Positions 26,097 to 39,542 of a stretch of DNA of 64,000 nt are shown piece by piece. The position numbers and the translations under genes were made by a program. Where the stretch lies: NCBI GenBank assembly GCA_013400975.1, contig WBMZ01011913.1:24383-88382 (forward strand), given 5' to 3'. The notes below the pieces were generated by a model that ran no database searches, was not told the origin of the DNA, and saw only the letters and a program-made list of their open reading frames with translations. The number at the start of each line of letters is the position of its first letter. Within the stretch, counting starts at the first letter, position 1. Source of the stretch: Atrichornis clamosus (Eukaryota > Chordata > Aves > Passeriformes > Menuridae).

Positions 26097-29000
26097 AGCT
26101 CCTTCTAGATTTCCTTCCACACCCACACCCTTAGGTTCTTACTTCCTCTACCATGGCAGGGTTACAGCTAAAACCAGATTGGAGGGAGGGAATCCAGCTT
26201 TTGCTGTCTGCTATGGATTTCTCTGTTTGGAAATGTTGAGTGAAAGCTCCTGAGACACAATTTGATTCATAATGCAACAGCAGTTTCCTTCCCCATGCCT
26301 CTCTTCAGTGATTCTCCCAACAGCTACCATGGATTTCTGTGCACTGGTTGGAGCACTGCAGCACCACAGGATTATTTTTGTCAGATTAAGTATTCAATCC
26401 ACTGCACTTTGCACAGAAAATTGGATTTGTTTGCTTCAGGCTCCCTTTCTTTCTGCTTTGCCACTGCTGCTTGGTTTTGAAACGTGTCCCATTATTTGAG
26501 GCAGCGGATGTATTGTGGCTCATTTTCTGATGGTGTCTAAAGGCCAGATTTGAACAGGGATCTGCTGCTGCACAAGACTTGTCATAAAGTGGCTTAATCC
26601 CCAGGAAAGCCCAGAGAGGTAGTTTTTCTCACTCTTGGAGTGATGGAGCATAACACAGGGAGCATTTGGAAGAGCTCGACATTGAACTCAATGTCTGAAG
26701 ATTCAGTACTGTCCTTTAATTGCAAACCCATCCTTTATCATTCCTAGATGTCAGGGTGTTCCCTCCTGTTATGTCCCTGAGCTGTGTCACTGATTTGTCT
26801 TTTGTCTAGCTGGACCTGTGACGTTCTGAATAAAAAATTGGTAAAACTACCAAATTTATTTTGGAAGTCAAATTGTACAAAGAGGGAAGAAAAGAGTGAT
26901 TATTCCATATATTACGAAATACCATCTGAAACTGTAAGGGTTCAATAGAGTTGTAGTGAGTGTGTGAAAGGGATGGAATATACTGATCATACTTGGAAAA
27001 ATAAAGACTGAATATTAATGAGTATAGAAGGTAGAGAAATCTACATGTATATATGCTGATAAATGTATATGAATGTTTTTAGAAAAAAAAAGTTGTACTT
27101 CAATAAACTGTTTCATCCACATTAGGATATAGTCATTGGAAGGCATCCATTTCAGAGTCTGATTGTACAGCACTGGTGTTTGGTCAGGACTGCTGTGTTT
27201 TACTTTGAATATAGGAAAAGATTCAGCTTTCTGTTCTAAAATAAGGTTACCTTGACATTATCTAAGGGTGAAGGAATTTGACTTAAAATGGGTTTGAATT
27301 TAAAAGTGTTTAATACTGCTTCTGATTTAGGATCTAGGTAGGTTTTTAGCTTTAGTAAGAGATTTTTAATAGTTGTTGGGTTTTCTTTCCATCAGTCTGG
27401 ATACTTCTTTCAGTGTTCAGCAGAATCTGTACTTATTCAGTGAATAGTTCTGTAGTTCCATAGTCATTTTAAACTTCACTGCTTTAGCAGTTCATGCAAA
27501 TTCTGTTATAGGAGAGCACTTTTGTAGATCTGGATATGGGTGAAAGGATCAAGTGCCCTTTCAGTGGCAAGAATTCTGGAGTGTAAGGGATAATGAGAGT
27601 GGCAGGCCCTGGCTAGTGTTACATAGTGCAAGAATAAAATGATTATAATTGGTAACAGAAGTTCTTGATACTTCAGCGTGAAGTAGAATATATTGCAATC
27701 ACTGGTTCTGAGCCTACCAAGAAGAATGTGAGAACCATCTGCACCTAACACCATGGCCACTGAGATTTCTGACCTCACAGTGCTTGTATATAACTCTGGA
27801 CAGCTCTTTGGCTGAAATAAGTCACTCTCACCCTACTGAAATCAGTGGAGCAGTTGTAAGTTTTATAAATCAAAGTTTGTCAATCTCTGATATAAAAATT
27901 TTTATTTAATTTAAACATCATGGGGGTCTCAGTTGTAGGCTGCATTCATTTTTTTACCTCCTAGGAGATGTTTCTTTAGCACCAATTATTCTACTTTATT
28001 TGCACTTAAATCCACTTTTTGATAAATTTAATACACCTTTTGTGGCACTTTTTAAGTAAACCATGCAAGGATTTTTTACCTATTCAGAAGACAATAAAGA
28101 TAATAACTTAGATGCAGAATAAGTAGTGCAGGAAGGTAGTGCACCGGTCTAAGATATGCAAAAAATAATATGCCTGCTAGGCTAATGCTTCTGTAGAACA
28201 GCAGGAACAGTCAGGGCTCAGCTCTGAAATCCTGGTTGGAACTGGTACAAAATGACACTTGTACTTGGAAGGACATTGCAACTTAAAGTTGAATCTGTTT
28301 TAAGAGAAGTTGTAACAGCTGCAAAGCCTTTCTTCAGATATTGGTATCAAACCATTTTGGCGTCTAATCAGTCGTTTCTCTCATTGTTGTGAAAATGCTG
28401 AAGCATTTTCGAGTGAGTGTTTTGAGAATAGCATTTGCACAAGGCTCTTGTGCTGTATTGAAAGCGCCTGCAATGCATTTCTTGGGGAGGTGTGATTTAC
28501 AGCTAATGGTCGTGAAGCCTCATGTTAACATGCTTCCAGTACTTCTGTGCACCACCACTGGGTTGTTAGGTGGAAGCTCACATTTCACGTCTCCTTTTAT
28601 CCAAGGGTTATGTCATCGTAAATTGCCTGCGGCAGAACTTGGCATTCTCCTGGATTTCACTGTCTAATGGCACCAATCGGGTGCCTCATGGACCTCATCA
28701 GATATACATGACTGCTCTCAAATCTGGCCTCCTCGTTCTGCCGAGGACTGGGTCTTGGACCCTAATGAGTGAGAAGCTGGGAGGAAATGTGGTTCTTCTA
28801 GACAATAAATTAGATTCAGAAAAGAAGCATTTATCTGTTGAAAATGTTTACCATTTGGGGACTCTGGACCAGACTTTGCACAGCAGCAGTGTAAGTAAAT
28901 TGGCTGGCATCATGTAAAATGATGCACTGAAATCAAACTGCTGAGCAATAGGCTATAGGCATGTCTTTGAAAATACAATGAAGTCAGCTGCTATTCTCTG

Positions 29001-32000
29001 GTGCTCCTTAAGCAGGGAAGAATATGCCTAGGGTGAGCAGCAGTTTGCTTTGTAATAATTCACTCTTCAGTAGAGATAGGTTATTATAAAACCTTGATCC
29101 AAAATAATTTGATAATTTATGTGATGTGTCACTTCTACAAAAATGTAATATTAATGTATTAAGGTTGCTTTTTCTTGTGCTCTCAGAAGAAACTAAATCT
29201 TCACCATTTTTCTTAACATATGTAAGCAAACCTCTCTCACGTAATAATAAATCAGCTTATCCAAAGTTATTGCTAGTGTATTTATGTGGTGCTCTGTGCT
29301 GCTTAATTTATTTTTTTTACCAACATCTTCTTCTGTTTTCTAGTTATCTTTTCATTACATTTAGATGAAACTATTCTCTTAATAGTTAAGGGAGAATGCT
29401 GTGACTGGTACTTATGGCTGACATGGGTACCACTCCTGTTACCCTATTCCTTTTCCATCTCTTTTCCTTTTATCTGTTGGATGCTTGCCACAACTATAAT
29501 CACAAGCACTTTTAGGTCAGCAACTGCTGGGTTTTATTTTTAAACTGTACTTGTTAGCAGTTGGACGTAACACCAAACCTGATTTTGGGTTCCAAATGCT
29601 GCCATAATGGGAATATTTAATGATAATAAAATGCTTTGCTTCTCTTTCATTTAGAGTTCCACCTAATCTAACTAAGCAATCAGCAGTTAGTAGGCAGATC
29701 TAAATGAAATATTATTACTTTATAAAGCTGTTTAAATTTGAATGACCTTTTATTTAAGATGCATAAGCAATTTGGACTTTTAGAATTAAGATTCTAAAAC
29801 TTAAAGAAACATTTATTTCTCACTTGTAAAAATACAATATAATATTGGTAAGTTAGCTGGAAGCTGGTAGATATCCTAAAAAGATGACAAGGTAAGATAA
29901 GCAGTAGAGCTAAGATGAAATTGCTCTGGAGGTCTTTCTGAATACCTGTCAGTTTTATGCTCTCCTAGCACAATAAAGGGCACTCCCAGGAGGTGGGAGT
30001 CTCATGGGGTAATTATTCTTCTGAGGTTTAAACCTGTTCTGCTATGCCTTTTCCACAGATTGGTAAGAATGCCTTATAATTATTCTCTTCCTCTTTCACT
30101 AGATTTTTCTAATGTAGACATTAATAGAATTAATTTTGTATACATGCACTGTACTTGTGTTACCTACCCTAATAACGAATTTCAAGCAATATTGAATGCT
30201 ATCAGATGGCAATAGTAAGTGGCCTGGTTAGCTTTTATCTTGCAAATTGGATTTAAGTCTCATTGCCCTTGCCTCTTGAGATGTGGTTCTTTTTAATATT
30301 CAGGTCTATTTTCTGCTGTCATAAGCAGGCCTATTTACTCTCTCAGACTGGTTTACCTTTAACTATCCTTGAAAATAACAAGAATAAGAAGTAAAAGTTT
30401 AAAATGAATGTATATTTTACAGCAGTTGAATATTTTTATAGTTTCTAGTGCATGAAGCTGACGCAGTTGCTCACTGTCTCCCTTGCAAGCGTCAAATAAT
30501 GTTGATGAAATGAAACAAAAACGTGACAAAACCTCAGCTTCATTTGGGATGGCTTGTTGTGCAGCACACTGTCTCAGTCATTAGTTACAAATGATGTTGC
30601 CAATAGACCTACAGACAACCAGCAACATCATCCTCTGGATTCTCAAGGAAACCTGTATTTTGGGAGGTTTTGCTTCTAGAACGATCTCACAAGCTCTGAA
30701 TTTCGGGCTTTCTTGCATGATATAACAAACATACAGGAAAAGCAGAAAAAACTTTTTTTTTGGAAGTTACGCACGGGTTGGTGTCTTTGCTAGAAGAAAT
30801 ACCCATCCTAGCTCTGGTATGTTGGAAATGAGTGAATTAGCTCATCTTTTTACCCAGCTGTCTCCCAGGATGACAGCAGAACTGCAGAGAGGTGGTTGCT
30901 ACTAACACTTGCAGTTCTTGCTCGGCACCAACCCTTCCCCTTAGCTTTAGAAGATGGCGTCATTTTGCTTTGGATATTTGCCACATCTTTCCAGAGGAAA
31001 GGCTTGAATTTGTTTTGTTCTCCCCTCTCTGTGCTCCAGAGAAACATTAGTCAGTTTGGAGTCTCGGAGCATGTAGACACACGTTTGTGCTTTGGGAGTA
31101 ATGAAATGCTGGAACGTGAACCTTGTTTTGTGAGATGAAGATCAGTATGTTATCAGAAGGACAAAGCTCTCCTTAGTTTCCTTACTGGGAAGCTATTGAT
31201 GGAAAGCACCTTTTTTGTGTCCATAGCTATTGATCTGCCAGAGTACTGGTAGCTCCATATGAGCCCTGGGAGCTTAGACACAGGGACGGAACAGCTTCTG
31301 TAATTCTGCCTTGTGTTCAGCCAGGTTTCATTGCCAAGGCTGTGGTTACGTTATGGCATTTAAAGAATTCTGACTCATTTGCTGTTTAAAGGGAAGATTG
31401 TGCTGGATCATATAGATTAGCTGCTGATTTTGGCCCACAGAAAAAAAAAACCCTGAGGATATTTGATGTCTAAACTTTACCATTCAGGGTATAAATCACA
31501 GTAGAAAGTGTACTTGCTTAATGATATTGTATTGAATATTGTTTATTATTTAGCTGCTGGTAGCTTACAGCAAATACATTTGCAAAACGAATGATGACTG
31601 TTGCTTCTTTTCGCTGAGCCTCTGCAATGAAATATGTTAAATATTATTGTGCCAAAACCATAACCTTATTCATAACTAATTGTCCTTACACAAAGTGTTT
31701 CAATGGGATGAGTTAGAGGGTTTGTTCAAAATTGTAGCAATTGGGTGTATTTTTAAAAATAACAGGATAGAAGATACTTTTTCCTTACTGACTGATTTTA
31801 TGGTCAAAGATGTGATGTGCTTTTAAGCACTAGCTTGACCATCTTTTGAGTTTTTCTGCAAGATGAGTGGGATAAGAGACAAATATTCTTTATTATTTCT
31901 ACAAGGGTGAAGAACAATTCCAGAAAAGTTACTGAGAAAAATTGTACTTTCTCCTTGCTTTGTAATTTATTTATGTAAAAATAACCAGCCTGTCTCTGAT

Positions 32001-32279
32001 TACACAGAAACAAAATCCATTTTTACATGGGAATTAATGCTTTCTCTATATTAGATTTACTTGTGGCATGTAAAGAAACTTCACATATTCCAAGGCACTT
32101 AAATACAATATTCTTGTGTTATTTGCTTCTTTGAAATCTGCAAAGTAGGAAACTGGGATATTATCCAGGCTGCAGTTGCATTTTCCTTTACACATTGTGG
32201 GAGGCTAAATTCTGTCCTCTCACTCGATGCCACTGGAGGCACTCGTACAGCTGTCCTGTGAGCACCGCTATGGAACTGT

Positions 32280-32345
32280 TGTAGTTTGTTGATGAAAATG
32301 TTAGAGAGACATGGGGTTGGCCTAATATGACATGCCACTGGCCAG
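32280..32345 (-). mobile_element. Possible CR1 LINE scrap
   Basis: The + strand TTGATGAAAATGTTAGAGAG followed by GGTTGGCC and GACATGCCACTGG resembles the antisense CR1 segment normally reading TTAATGAAGATGTT...CTGGCCCCAG...GACCCCTGGGG. The match is short and diverged, so it may be coincidental. No 3' end is visible. Confidence 0.3.
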
Positions 32346-35300
32346 AGTTTCTCCAGGGAAAACACTGCCAACACTGCAAGTTGCAAAGAATTGTCACCTG
32401 TGCCCAGGCATCAGGACATTTTGCACAGACCTGTTGATTGGTTTGGTAAAACTTGTGGAAAACCTAAATTTTTAAAATTTTTAATGTTTTAAATTTTATA
32501 GTGTTTCATACAAGGTATTTCGTAAATATATGATACTGTTAGAACTCATTATCAACTGTAAGAGTGCCAGGCTGTAGTAAAAAGCTCTTGGTAGAGTTAT
32601 AGACTTCCACAAGGCAATTAAAATTCCTCCCAAGTGAGGAAACAATACATAAACCATATTCTTCTGAGGGTCGATACTCCATAGTATGATATGGAGTATG
32701 ATAGTATTTTAAATACTGGTAGGAATTCCTTTATGGCTCAAATTGCAGGGAGAAAAGTGTAATTACATAGACGTTTGTAAGACATAAGATTCTTGTCAGC
32801 ATAAACATATTATCATGGAACTGAATTTTAAGAAGATCAACATTTGTCCAGTATTAAGGTCCAAAGTACTAAGTGCAGGAACAACTGTACTGGCAGAGTA
32901 GTTAAATGGTGGGTGATGATACAATAGGACAGACTTGTGAAATGTTTATCCAATTGTACAACATACTTGAAGAGAAGGTGAGTGCCTTAGTAATAGCTGA
33001 CCTTAATCCAAACTGGTTCTTAGAAGAGGTAAGTTGAAGAATCAGAGAGTAACTTCATATAAAATAATTATTCGATTGGCCTTGAATATAGTTGATACAC
33101 TTGCATGAAACTGTCCACCAAAGAATGTGATTGAAAGAAAAGGGGAAGTACACAGGTGCTGTATTGCTTCTTATCCTAGGAGCCCAAATTATTCAGAGTT
33201 TTATCCGAGAGCTGTGAGAATGATAAATACGCTTTGGAGGTGGGTGGTGTTTTTCCTGTTTTTCGTGTTTTAATGTATAGAAGCAATACTGCAGCAATAC
33301 TACAGGACCTGTAAAGCAAGCCAAGGTAAAGTCTAATTATTTGCTAAGATTTTATTCTTCTGCAGATCATTAAGAATGACAGGGTAGTTCTCATGTCTGA
33401 TGTCCAAGGCTTGAATTTGTGTTTAGGCCACAGAGTTCAGTAAGATACCTAGGATATGAGTAGCCCCTATGCCAAATACAACACATTTTTTGATTTTTGT
33501 AAGTTACCAGTGTGAATTCTCTGATTCATGTGGCTTTACCAAGTGAGATGAATTACTGGATTTCCATTTCATTCTGAGTCTGCGGTTGCAGTCTTTAGAA
33601 ATGTTTCTGTATCCAGAGAGGCAAAGTGCGAGGCTGGATGGGGCAGATGGAGATGATCTCTGAAAAGCTGATGAACAGCCTCCACAGTCAACTGCAGCAC
33701 TGTGACTGCCTCACATCCTTGAATAGACAAACACTTGTGTCCTTGCTCACAGATATGGTAAAATGACTCAAGTCAAAAATAACAGAGTTACCAAAAGCAA
33801 GGATTTGGACTTTGCTAAAGGTTAATGTTTTCAGGGAATTTGCTGGCTCCTTTGACAAGCCAGATAAAGGGGTGTCATGTCGATGTATGAGTGCATTTCT
33901 GGAACTGGGAATGTGCTGGCAATACTTCAGCATAATTGCTCTAATTGAAATACTTCATGATAACCATTTTAATGCCGCTTTTTGGCATTGTTGTGGTTAT
34001 TTCCATCATATGCTTTTTCCTACCACGCCTGGACTGCTTTCCTGAGTCCAGGGATGATTGGTTGGAGGATTGTGGGGAGTGTCTTATAGGATGAAATAAG
34101 TAATGACTGGAAATGCATTGCCACATCCTGCACAGGGATAAAATTACTGCAGCAGAACTATTCTCAGATATGCCAACTGATTATCTGGTTTTGATTTTTA
34201 GCCAGGAACTAACTGGTCATTAGTTGTAAGCAAAAGTATATCTGTGTAAGATAGGTCTGCTAATGTGATGTGATCTAACTTAATGTGTTTATTCCTACCA
34301 AAAAAATGGCCCATCTCTCAGTCAGGCGGAGCCCTGATTGTCTCATTTTAATGTCTTGATGTCTCTGGTTTATAGACTAAAACATGAAAAAGTGAAAATA
34401 ACCGTGTTACATTTTAATTGCACTGGCCTTAGTGTTAAAATAGAGAATGGTCACTGTAATTTTTAGTGACCAGATCAAATTTAATGGCAGCTAATAACTT
34501 AAACAGATTTTTTTGATGATGAAGGATGAAGGAGATACTCTGTGATATTTTTTCATTATCTTTCTAGGTTCTAGACACAAATCTTTAATGATCTGCCTAA
34601 GGAAATTCTTCGTTATTGCTCTGTGATAAAAACATTTCAGAACATTAAATCATGGAGGTTCTTAAATGCCATCCAAGGGCAATAGGTTCAGTGTGATTCA
34701 GCATTAAAAAGGACCTAACTGTCTAAGATTAGGTAGTGTGAATACCCCTCTGCACTCTTAAATCTTGCACATTTCCCAGGAAATACTTTCAGCAGCTTAC
34801 TTAGATCCCTGTCAGGTTCTTGGTTTTGCACTCTAGAAGAGCTTGTTTAATTCTATTTTTTGGGCCCTAAGAAAGACTAGTCTACTAAAGAGGGTTTGGA
34901 AACTAGAACTCTAAGGATACCCTTCCCTTTAACACTTCTCCTATTGCTATGGAAAACGCTGATTATTCCGTCTCAATTTCCAAATTAAAAGTTATATTTT
35001 CAATGCTTTTAATTCTCTTTAAATCTGTGCAGATTAGAAAGGCAGATTTTTTAATTAAATGGGATATTGCTCCAATCTGATGGTCACAGTAGGCTGACCA
35101 CCACTGACCAACTGCTGAACATGGCTCCTTATGCTTTTGTTCTACAAGTTTATCTGTGGATTCAAAAAATTGAAATCTCCTGTGATCTATTGGACTAGGT
35201 CCCTAATAACTCACTTACTTCCTAGCCATATTTTATTTGATACTTGATAACTCTTGTAAATTATTAAATTTACCTATTGGCATGACCTTTCACCTGCATT

Positions 35301-36440
35301 TTAGTAAAACAGACACGTGCATTAAACAAAAGTAACCACGGCCTTGCCACCTGTCTATCAGTGGAAAGATACAGTTTAGAAATCTGAAGCAAAAGCAAGA
35401 GAGAGCAGAGTTTGGAATGACCGTGCTTGGTACAACTGGCTAAATGAGCCCGCATCACAGCAGTGGCTTCTAATAGCAAGGTTGTGGAAGGCAAAAGGAA
35501 AAGATACAAAATAGCTGTCAATTTATATTGTGGTTATTAAAAGGTTACTGTTTCAGTCTAATTGCTGTGCAAGAGAGAACTCCACCCCTTTTGTGAGCTT
35601 TTTTTGACATTTAAATTACACACTATGGCAAATTTTTAATTTTTTTTTTGAAAGAGAACAGCACAGTGGGAAGCTCCCATCAACTGAATTAATACACCAA
35701 TTATAAACGGTGTTGGAAGTAAACAATTTGATCATTTCTGTACCTTACTCTGAAAGCTGAAGTGCCTCATTAAGAACTGAAGTCTCATTCCATATTTTAG
35801 CTGTCCTGGAACTGATGAGGAGAAAGTTCAGTGATAAAGCTGGCAACTGCTCACTGCTCCACGGGCAACTATGTGTTCTGAATGAAACATTAAACAGAGT
35901 TTTTGACATGCTGAAATTTTTCAACAGCTACATTGCTAATTATTAACTGCAAGAGAGTTAATTTTGCTCTTCACAGGAGCAGTGACTTTTCAAGAGGTAG
36001 AGGGACACATTTGACAGTATGATTATTTTGCAACTTTAAGAATCAGAATGTTCCTTCTCACAGTGTAGTCAGATGTGCCTGCAAGGATAGTTACCATATG
36101 TAATAGAAGTAATCATACTGCTCAAAGTATATGCCAAATGACTGCAATCAAACGCAGAAAAAAGCACCATTTTAAAGTAGTTTGCAAGATGACTGCAATG
36201 TGACATAGTTGTATATATGTATATATTAATTGGTGAGAGGGCAAAATAAATGAAAACAGCCCTTCACCAGCCACAAGATTAGCCATTAGGGGATTAGATG
36301 AGATGACAGTGAGCTTCTATAATTGATATTTTTAAAGCACAGAGTGGAAATTAAATCATGCAGTGATGTTTTATGTGTCAGGAAAAAACTGACGCTACCA
36401 AAGAAGCCCCCTTATTACTCTTTCACTGTAGTCTCCATCC

Positions 36441-37148
36441 ACCGGTATAAGCCAAGGACCAACCAGCTGGAGAACAGCTTGGCAGAAAAGGAGCTGGGGT
36501 TCTGCTGGACACCAAGTTGAAAATGAACCAGCACTGTATCCGTCCCTTGAAGAAGGCTGACGGGATCCTGGGCTGCATTAGGAGGAGCATTGCCAGCAGG
36601 TTGAAGGAGAGGTGATTCTTGCCCTCTGCTCGGCACAGGTGAGGCCACACCTGGATTGCTATGCCCAGTGCTGTGTTCCCCAGCATGAGAGGGATATGGA
36701 CATGCTGGAGGGATTCCTGTAAAGGCCTGCAAAGGTGTTGCAGGACTGGAGGATCTCTCCTATCAGGAAAGGCTGAGAGGTCTGGAACTGTTCAGCCTGG
36801 AGAAGAGAAGGCTGAGACGAATCTTAGCAAAGTGCATAAATACCTGAAGGGAGGATGCAAAGAGGACAAAGCCAGCTCTTTTCAGTGGTGCCCAGTGACA
36901 TTAGCAATGGCATTGGGCACAAAAATGAAATACAGGAGGCTCTGTCAAAATATCAGGAAACACCTTTCCACTGTGAGGGTAACCAAACACTGGCACAGAT
37001 TGCCCAGTCAGATTGTGGGATCTCCATCCTTGGAGATACTCAGAAGCTGTCTGGACATGGGTATAGGTAGCCACGCTTGAGACGGGGGTTTGGACCAGAT
37101 GACCTCCACAGATACCTTCCAACCTCAGCCATTCTGTGATTCTGTGAT
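36441..37148 (+). mobile_element. CR1 LINE, 3'-terminal ~0.7 kb, + orientation
   Basis: This is a well-preserved, 5'-truncated CR1. Landmarks in order are AACCAGCTGGAGAACAGCTT, CTGGACACCAAGTTGAA, ATCCTGGGCTGCATTAGGAG, GTGAGGCCACACCTGGATTG, TTCAGCCTGGAGAAGAGAAG, AAATACCTGAAGGGAGGATG, CTCTTTTCAGTGGTGCCCAG and CATCCTTGGAGATACTCAGA. It ends in ATTCTGTG ATTCTGTG at 37148. Open frames of 71-139 codons in it are remnants of the 3' end of the pol ORF and the UTR. It is less diverged than the other CR1 copies here, so probably the youngest. Confidence 0.95.
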
Positions 37149-39374
37149 GGCCATCCACATTATAGTCAATTGAGTAATAAAATTCTGTCTCTGTGAAGAA
37201 AAACATTTTTTAAAACGCCATGCATAAGGAGTGCAAACACTGTTTATCTTTCACAAAACCTTGTTTCACATTACTGTTTCATAGATAATTACATATATAA
37301 AAATAAGAAAAGTGTATTTAGTAATATATGCTAACTTCATGTTTTGGAAACAAAGCAATAAATGTGGAAGTGTACATGCTAAACCTGTGAAAAAACTATT
37401 TAAAGGAAATATACAAAGAACATTAAAATACTCATAATTGTTAGTCTTAGTCCTAAAATAACGATAGAAGTTTAAAAAAATTAGTAACTAGACTTGTTCA
37501 TCCTGTGAATCATTTATCTGCACACTGCCAGTAAACGAGTGGCTTCCAGATTGGCTCTTCCTCACACACAAGTGTCTTTCCTTGCACATCCATGTCATAG
37601 TTTTAAAATTAGTTGTTACTGGAAAGGAAGTCCAAAATTCAGACAATGGTGGCAGAGAATCTAGGCTGAGGCAGTTCTTCCAATGTGAACTGCAAAATGT
37701 TTTTTTTATAATCCTTTAGTACGGACAAAGGCAAAAAAAGAAAATCATTGCTCCTTTTTCATAGTGCCTGTAAGAAATTAGCAAATAATGACAGTTGGTA
37801 GCTTTGGTAGCTGTCCTGCTACTAGTCTGCATAGTACCCTTTACTGTCCTGGGAATCATTAATACTTTTAGCATACCTAGAAATGGGCATGGCATATGGC
37901 TACAGTATGGATATTTGTTACTGCTCTACTTTTTATTTAAAATGCCAGTTATAAATCAGATTTATTTGATTCATGTGGCATAATTTGTGGTCTTTCCTGT
38001 AAAACAGAGTTTTCCCTTTCCAGTGCATTACCAGTCTTGGCAGAGAGAAGAACCAGTTTGAATTTAGTCTGTTTCTTATTAGATCTGCTTTAGCTAAGTC
38101 AGTCCCTGTGCTGGTAGCACTAAACCACGCGTGTTGGGACTACATCATCATCTCCACAAAGTACAAGGAGGTAGTAAAAAGCAATTCTGTCATTCCAGTG
38201 TCTTGCACAACTAAATCCAGAAAGGTGTCACTTTGGTACAGAGCCAGGCTCAGTGAAGAGCAAGGGTTGAAGTCCATGGATAACTTTACTTACTATGTAA
38301 TTAATGTAAGCCCATTTCTCAGAAATTGCTTAAGAATGTCTCTGAGTACTGTATTAACCCTTTACTGCCCATTATTGACAGTAATACTGTATTCTGTCTT
38401 CATGTTTCTTTGAAAAAAATCTTACGTAGTTTTACTTTTTATCTGTCTACTTAAAGCTTTGCCAGCTTTCCAGTCGTCTCTCTACTGTAGTCTTTCTAAC
38501 TTACTCAGCATTTAGTGCTCCATCTGCTTTATGAAAGTATTTTTTCTTAAGATCCTTTTCATCCTCTCTGCTTTGTGAAGAGTAAAGCAAATAAAGTGAG
38601 GAACTAACCTGTTTCTTCCTTACTCTCATTTTTCAATTCCACACTATCATTTTTGGTTTGACAATTTTCTCCAGTATCCTTACATATCAATTTTGCATTA
38701 TGAGAAACCTTCTCATGACTGTAATATTCCTCAAGAGTCAGCATTCTGCATTTCTTTTGCCTTTCTGTTTAGCATACAACTGACTTCTGGTACTTTTTTA
38801 GGTCTAATAAATATTCGCTTTGTCAACTGGTATGTTTCAAAGCTTTTAGTTAACAATAGTCCTGTAGTACTATTTGTGGATGTCTCCCATGCTTTTTTGC
38901 CAGTTCTAGTCTTTCCAGTAAATACTCCAAGGTTTTCCAGTTTTGCCAAGGTCATTTATGATACAGTTTTGGTAAGACTCAAAATAATTTTAAAAATACC
39001 TTAACTGGACATTCTGTAATTATTTCGCTGTGAGTCTCTCTTGCAGGGAGACTCAGAAAAATGTGTCACGGCTGACCTTGAGATATTTTGCTGGGTTTTT
39101 CAGAGCTGATGCTCATCTTGTGATCTGAGTTTCAACTTTGACAACTGCTTTCAACCTTAGCTGGCGCATTTTCTGAATCTAGACAAGAAGTCACTGTAGA
39201 AAATATGAACCTTTCAAGAAAACGGCAATAGGAGAGACCCTGTCTTATCACCTGAGTGAACCCTTTTCCCCATGCTGCCATTCTCAGTTCTGATAGGCAT
39301 TATGATCAAAGCTCACTTGAGGAATATAATTTCATGAGAGATCAAAGCAGGGCATTTGTCATTTGTGCCAAGTC

Positions 39375-39394
39375 TGATTGATTGATTGATTGAT
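39375..39394. repeat. (TGAT)5 microsatellite
   Basis: Five perfect tandem TGAT units are followed by a T run. On the minus strand they appear as the Asn-Gln-Ser-Ile repeats of a spurious ORF. Confidence 0.95.
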
Positions 39395-39514
39395 TTTTGC
39401 TAAGTGGCTCAAAACTGAGGTCTGTTGTCCTTGCTGAGACCATTACGATGTGCAGAACTGAAAGCAGGAGCTGTGTGAGTTGAGGTGTCCTGTAGTAACT
39501 GAGCCAACCACCCA

Positions 39515-39542
39515 AACTAGAATTGGCAATTCTAGTTGCCAA
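39515..39542. repeat. Overlapping inverted repeats
   Basis: AACTAGAATTG and CAATTCTAGTT form perfect 11-bp arms around a single G (39515-39537). A second pair, TTGGCAA and TTGCCAA (39523-39529 and 39536-39542), overlaps the first around TTCTAG. The two hairpins cannot form together. Confidence 0.9.

Noticed and set aside
36415..37206. Cluster of ORFs of 71-139 codons on both strands
   Set aside because: All lie in the CR1 LINE at 36441-37148 and are repeat-derived.
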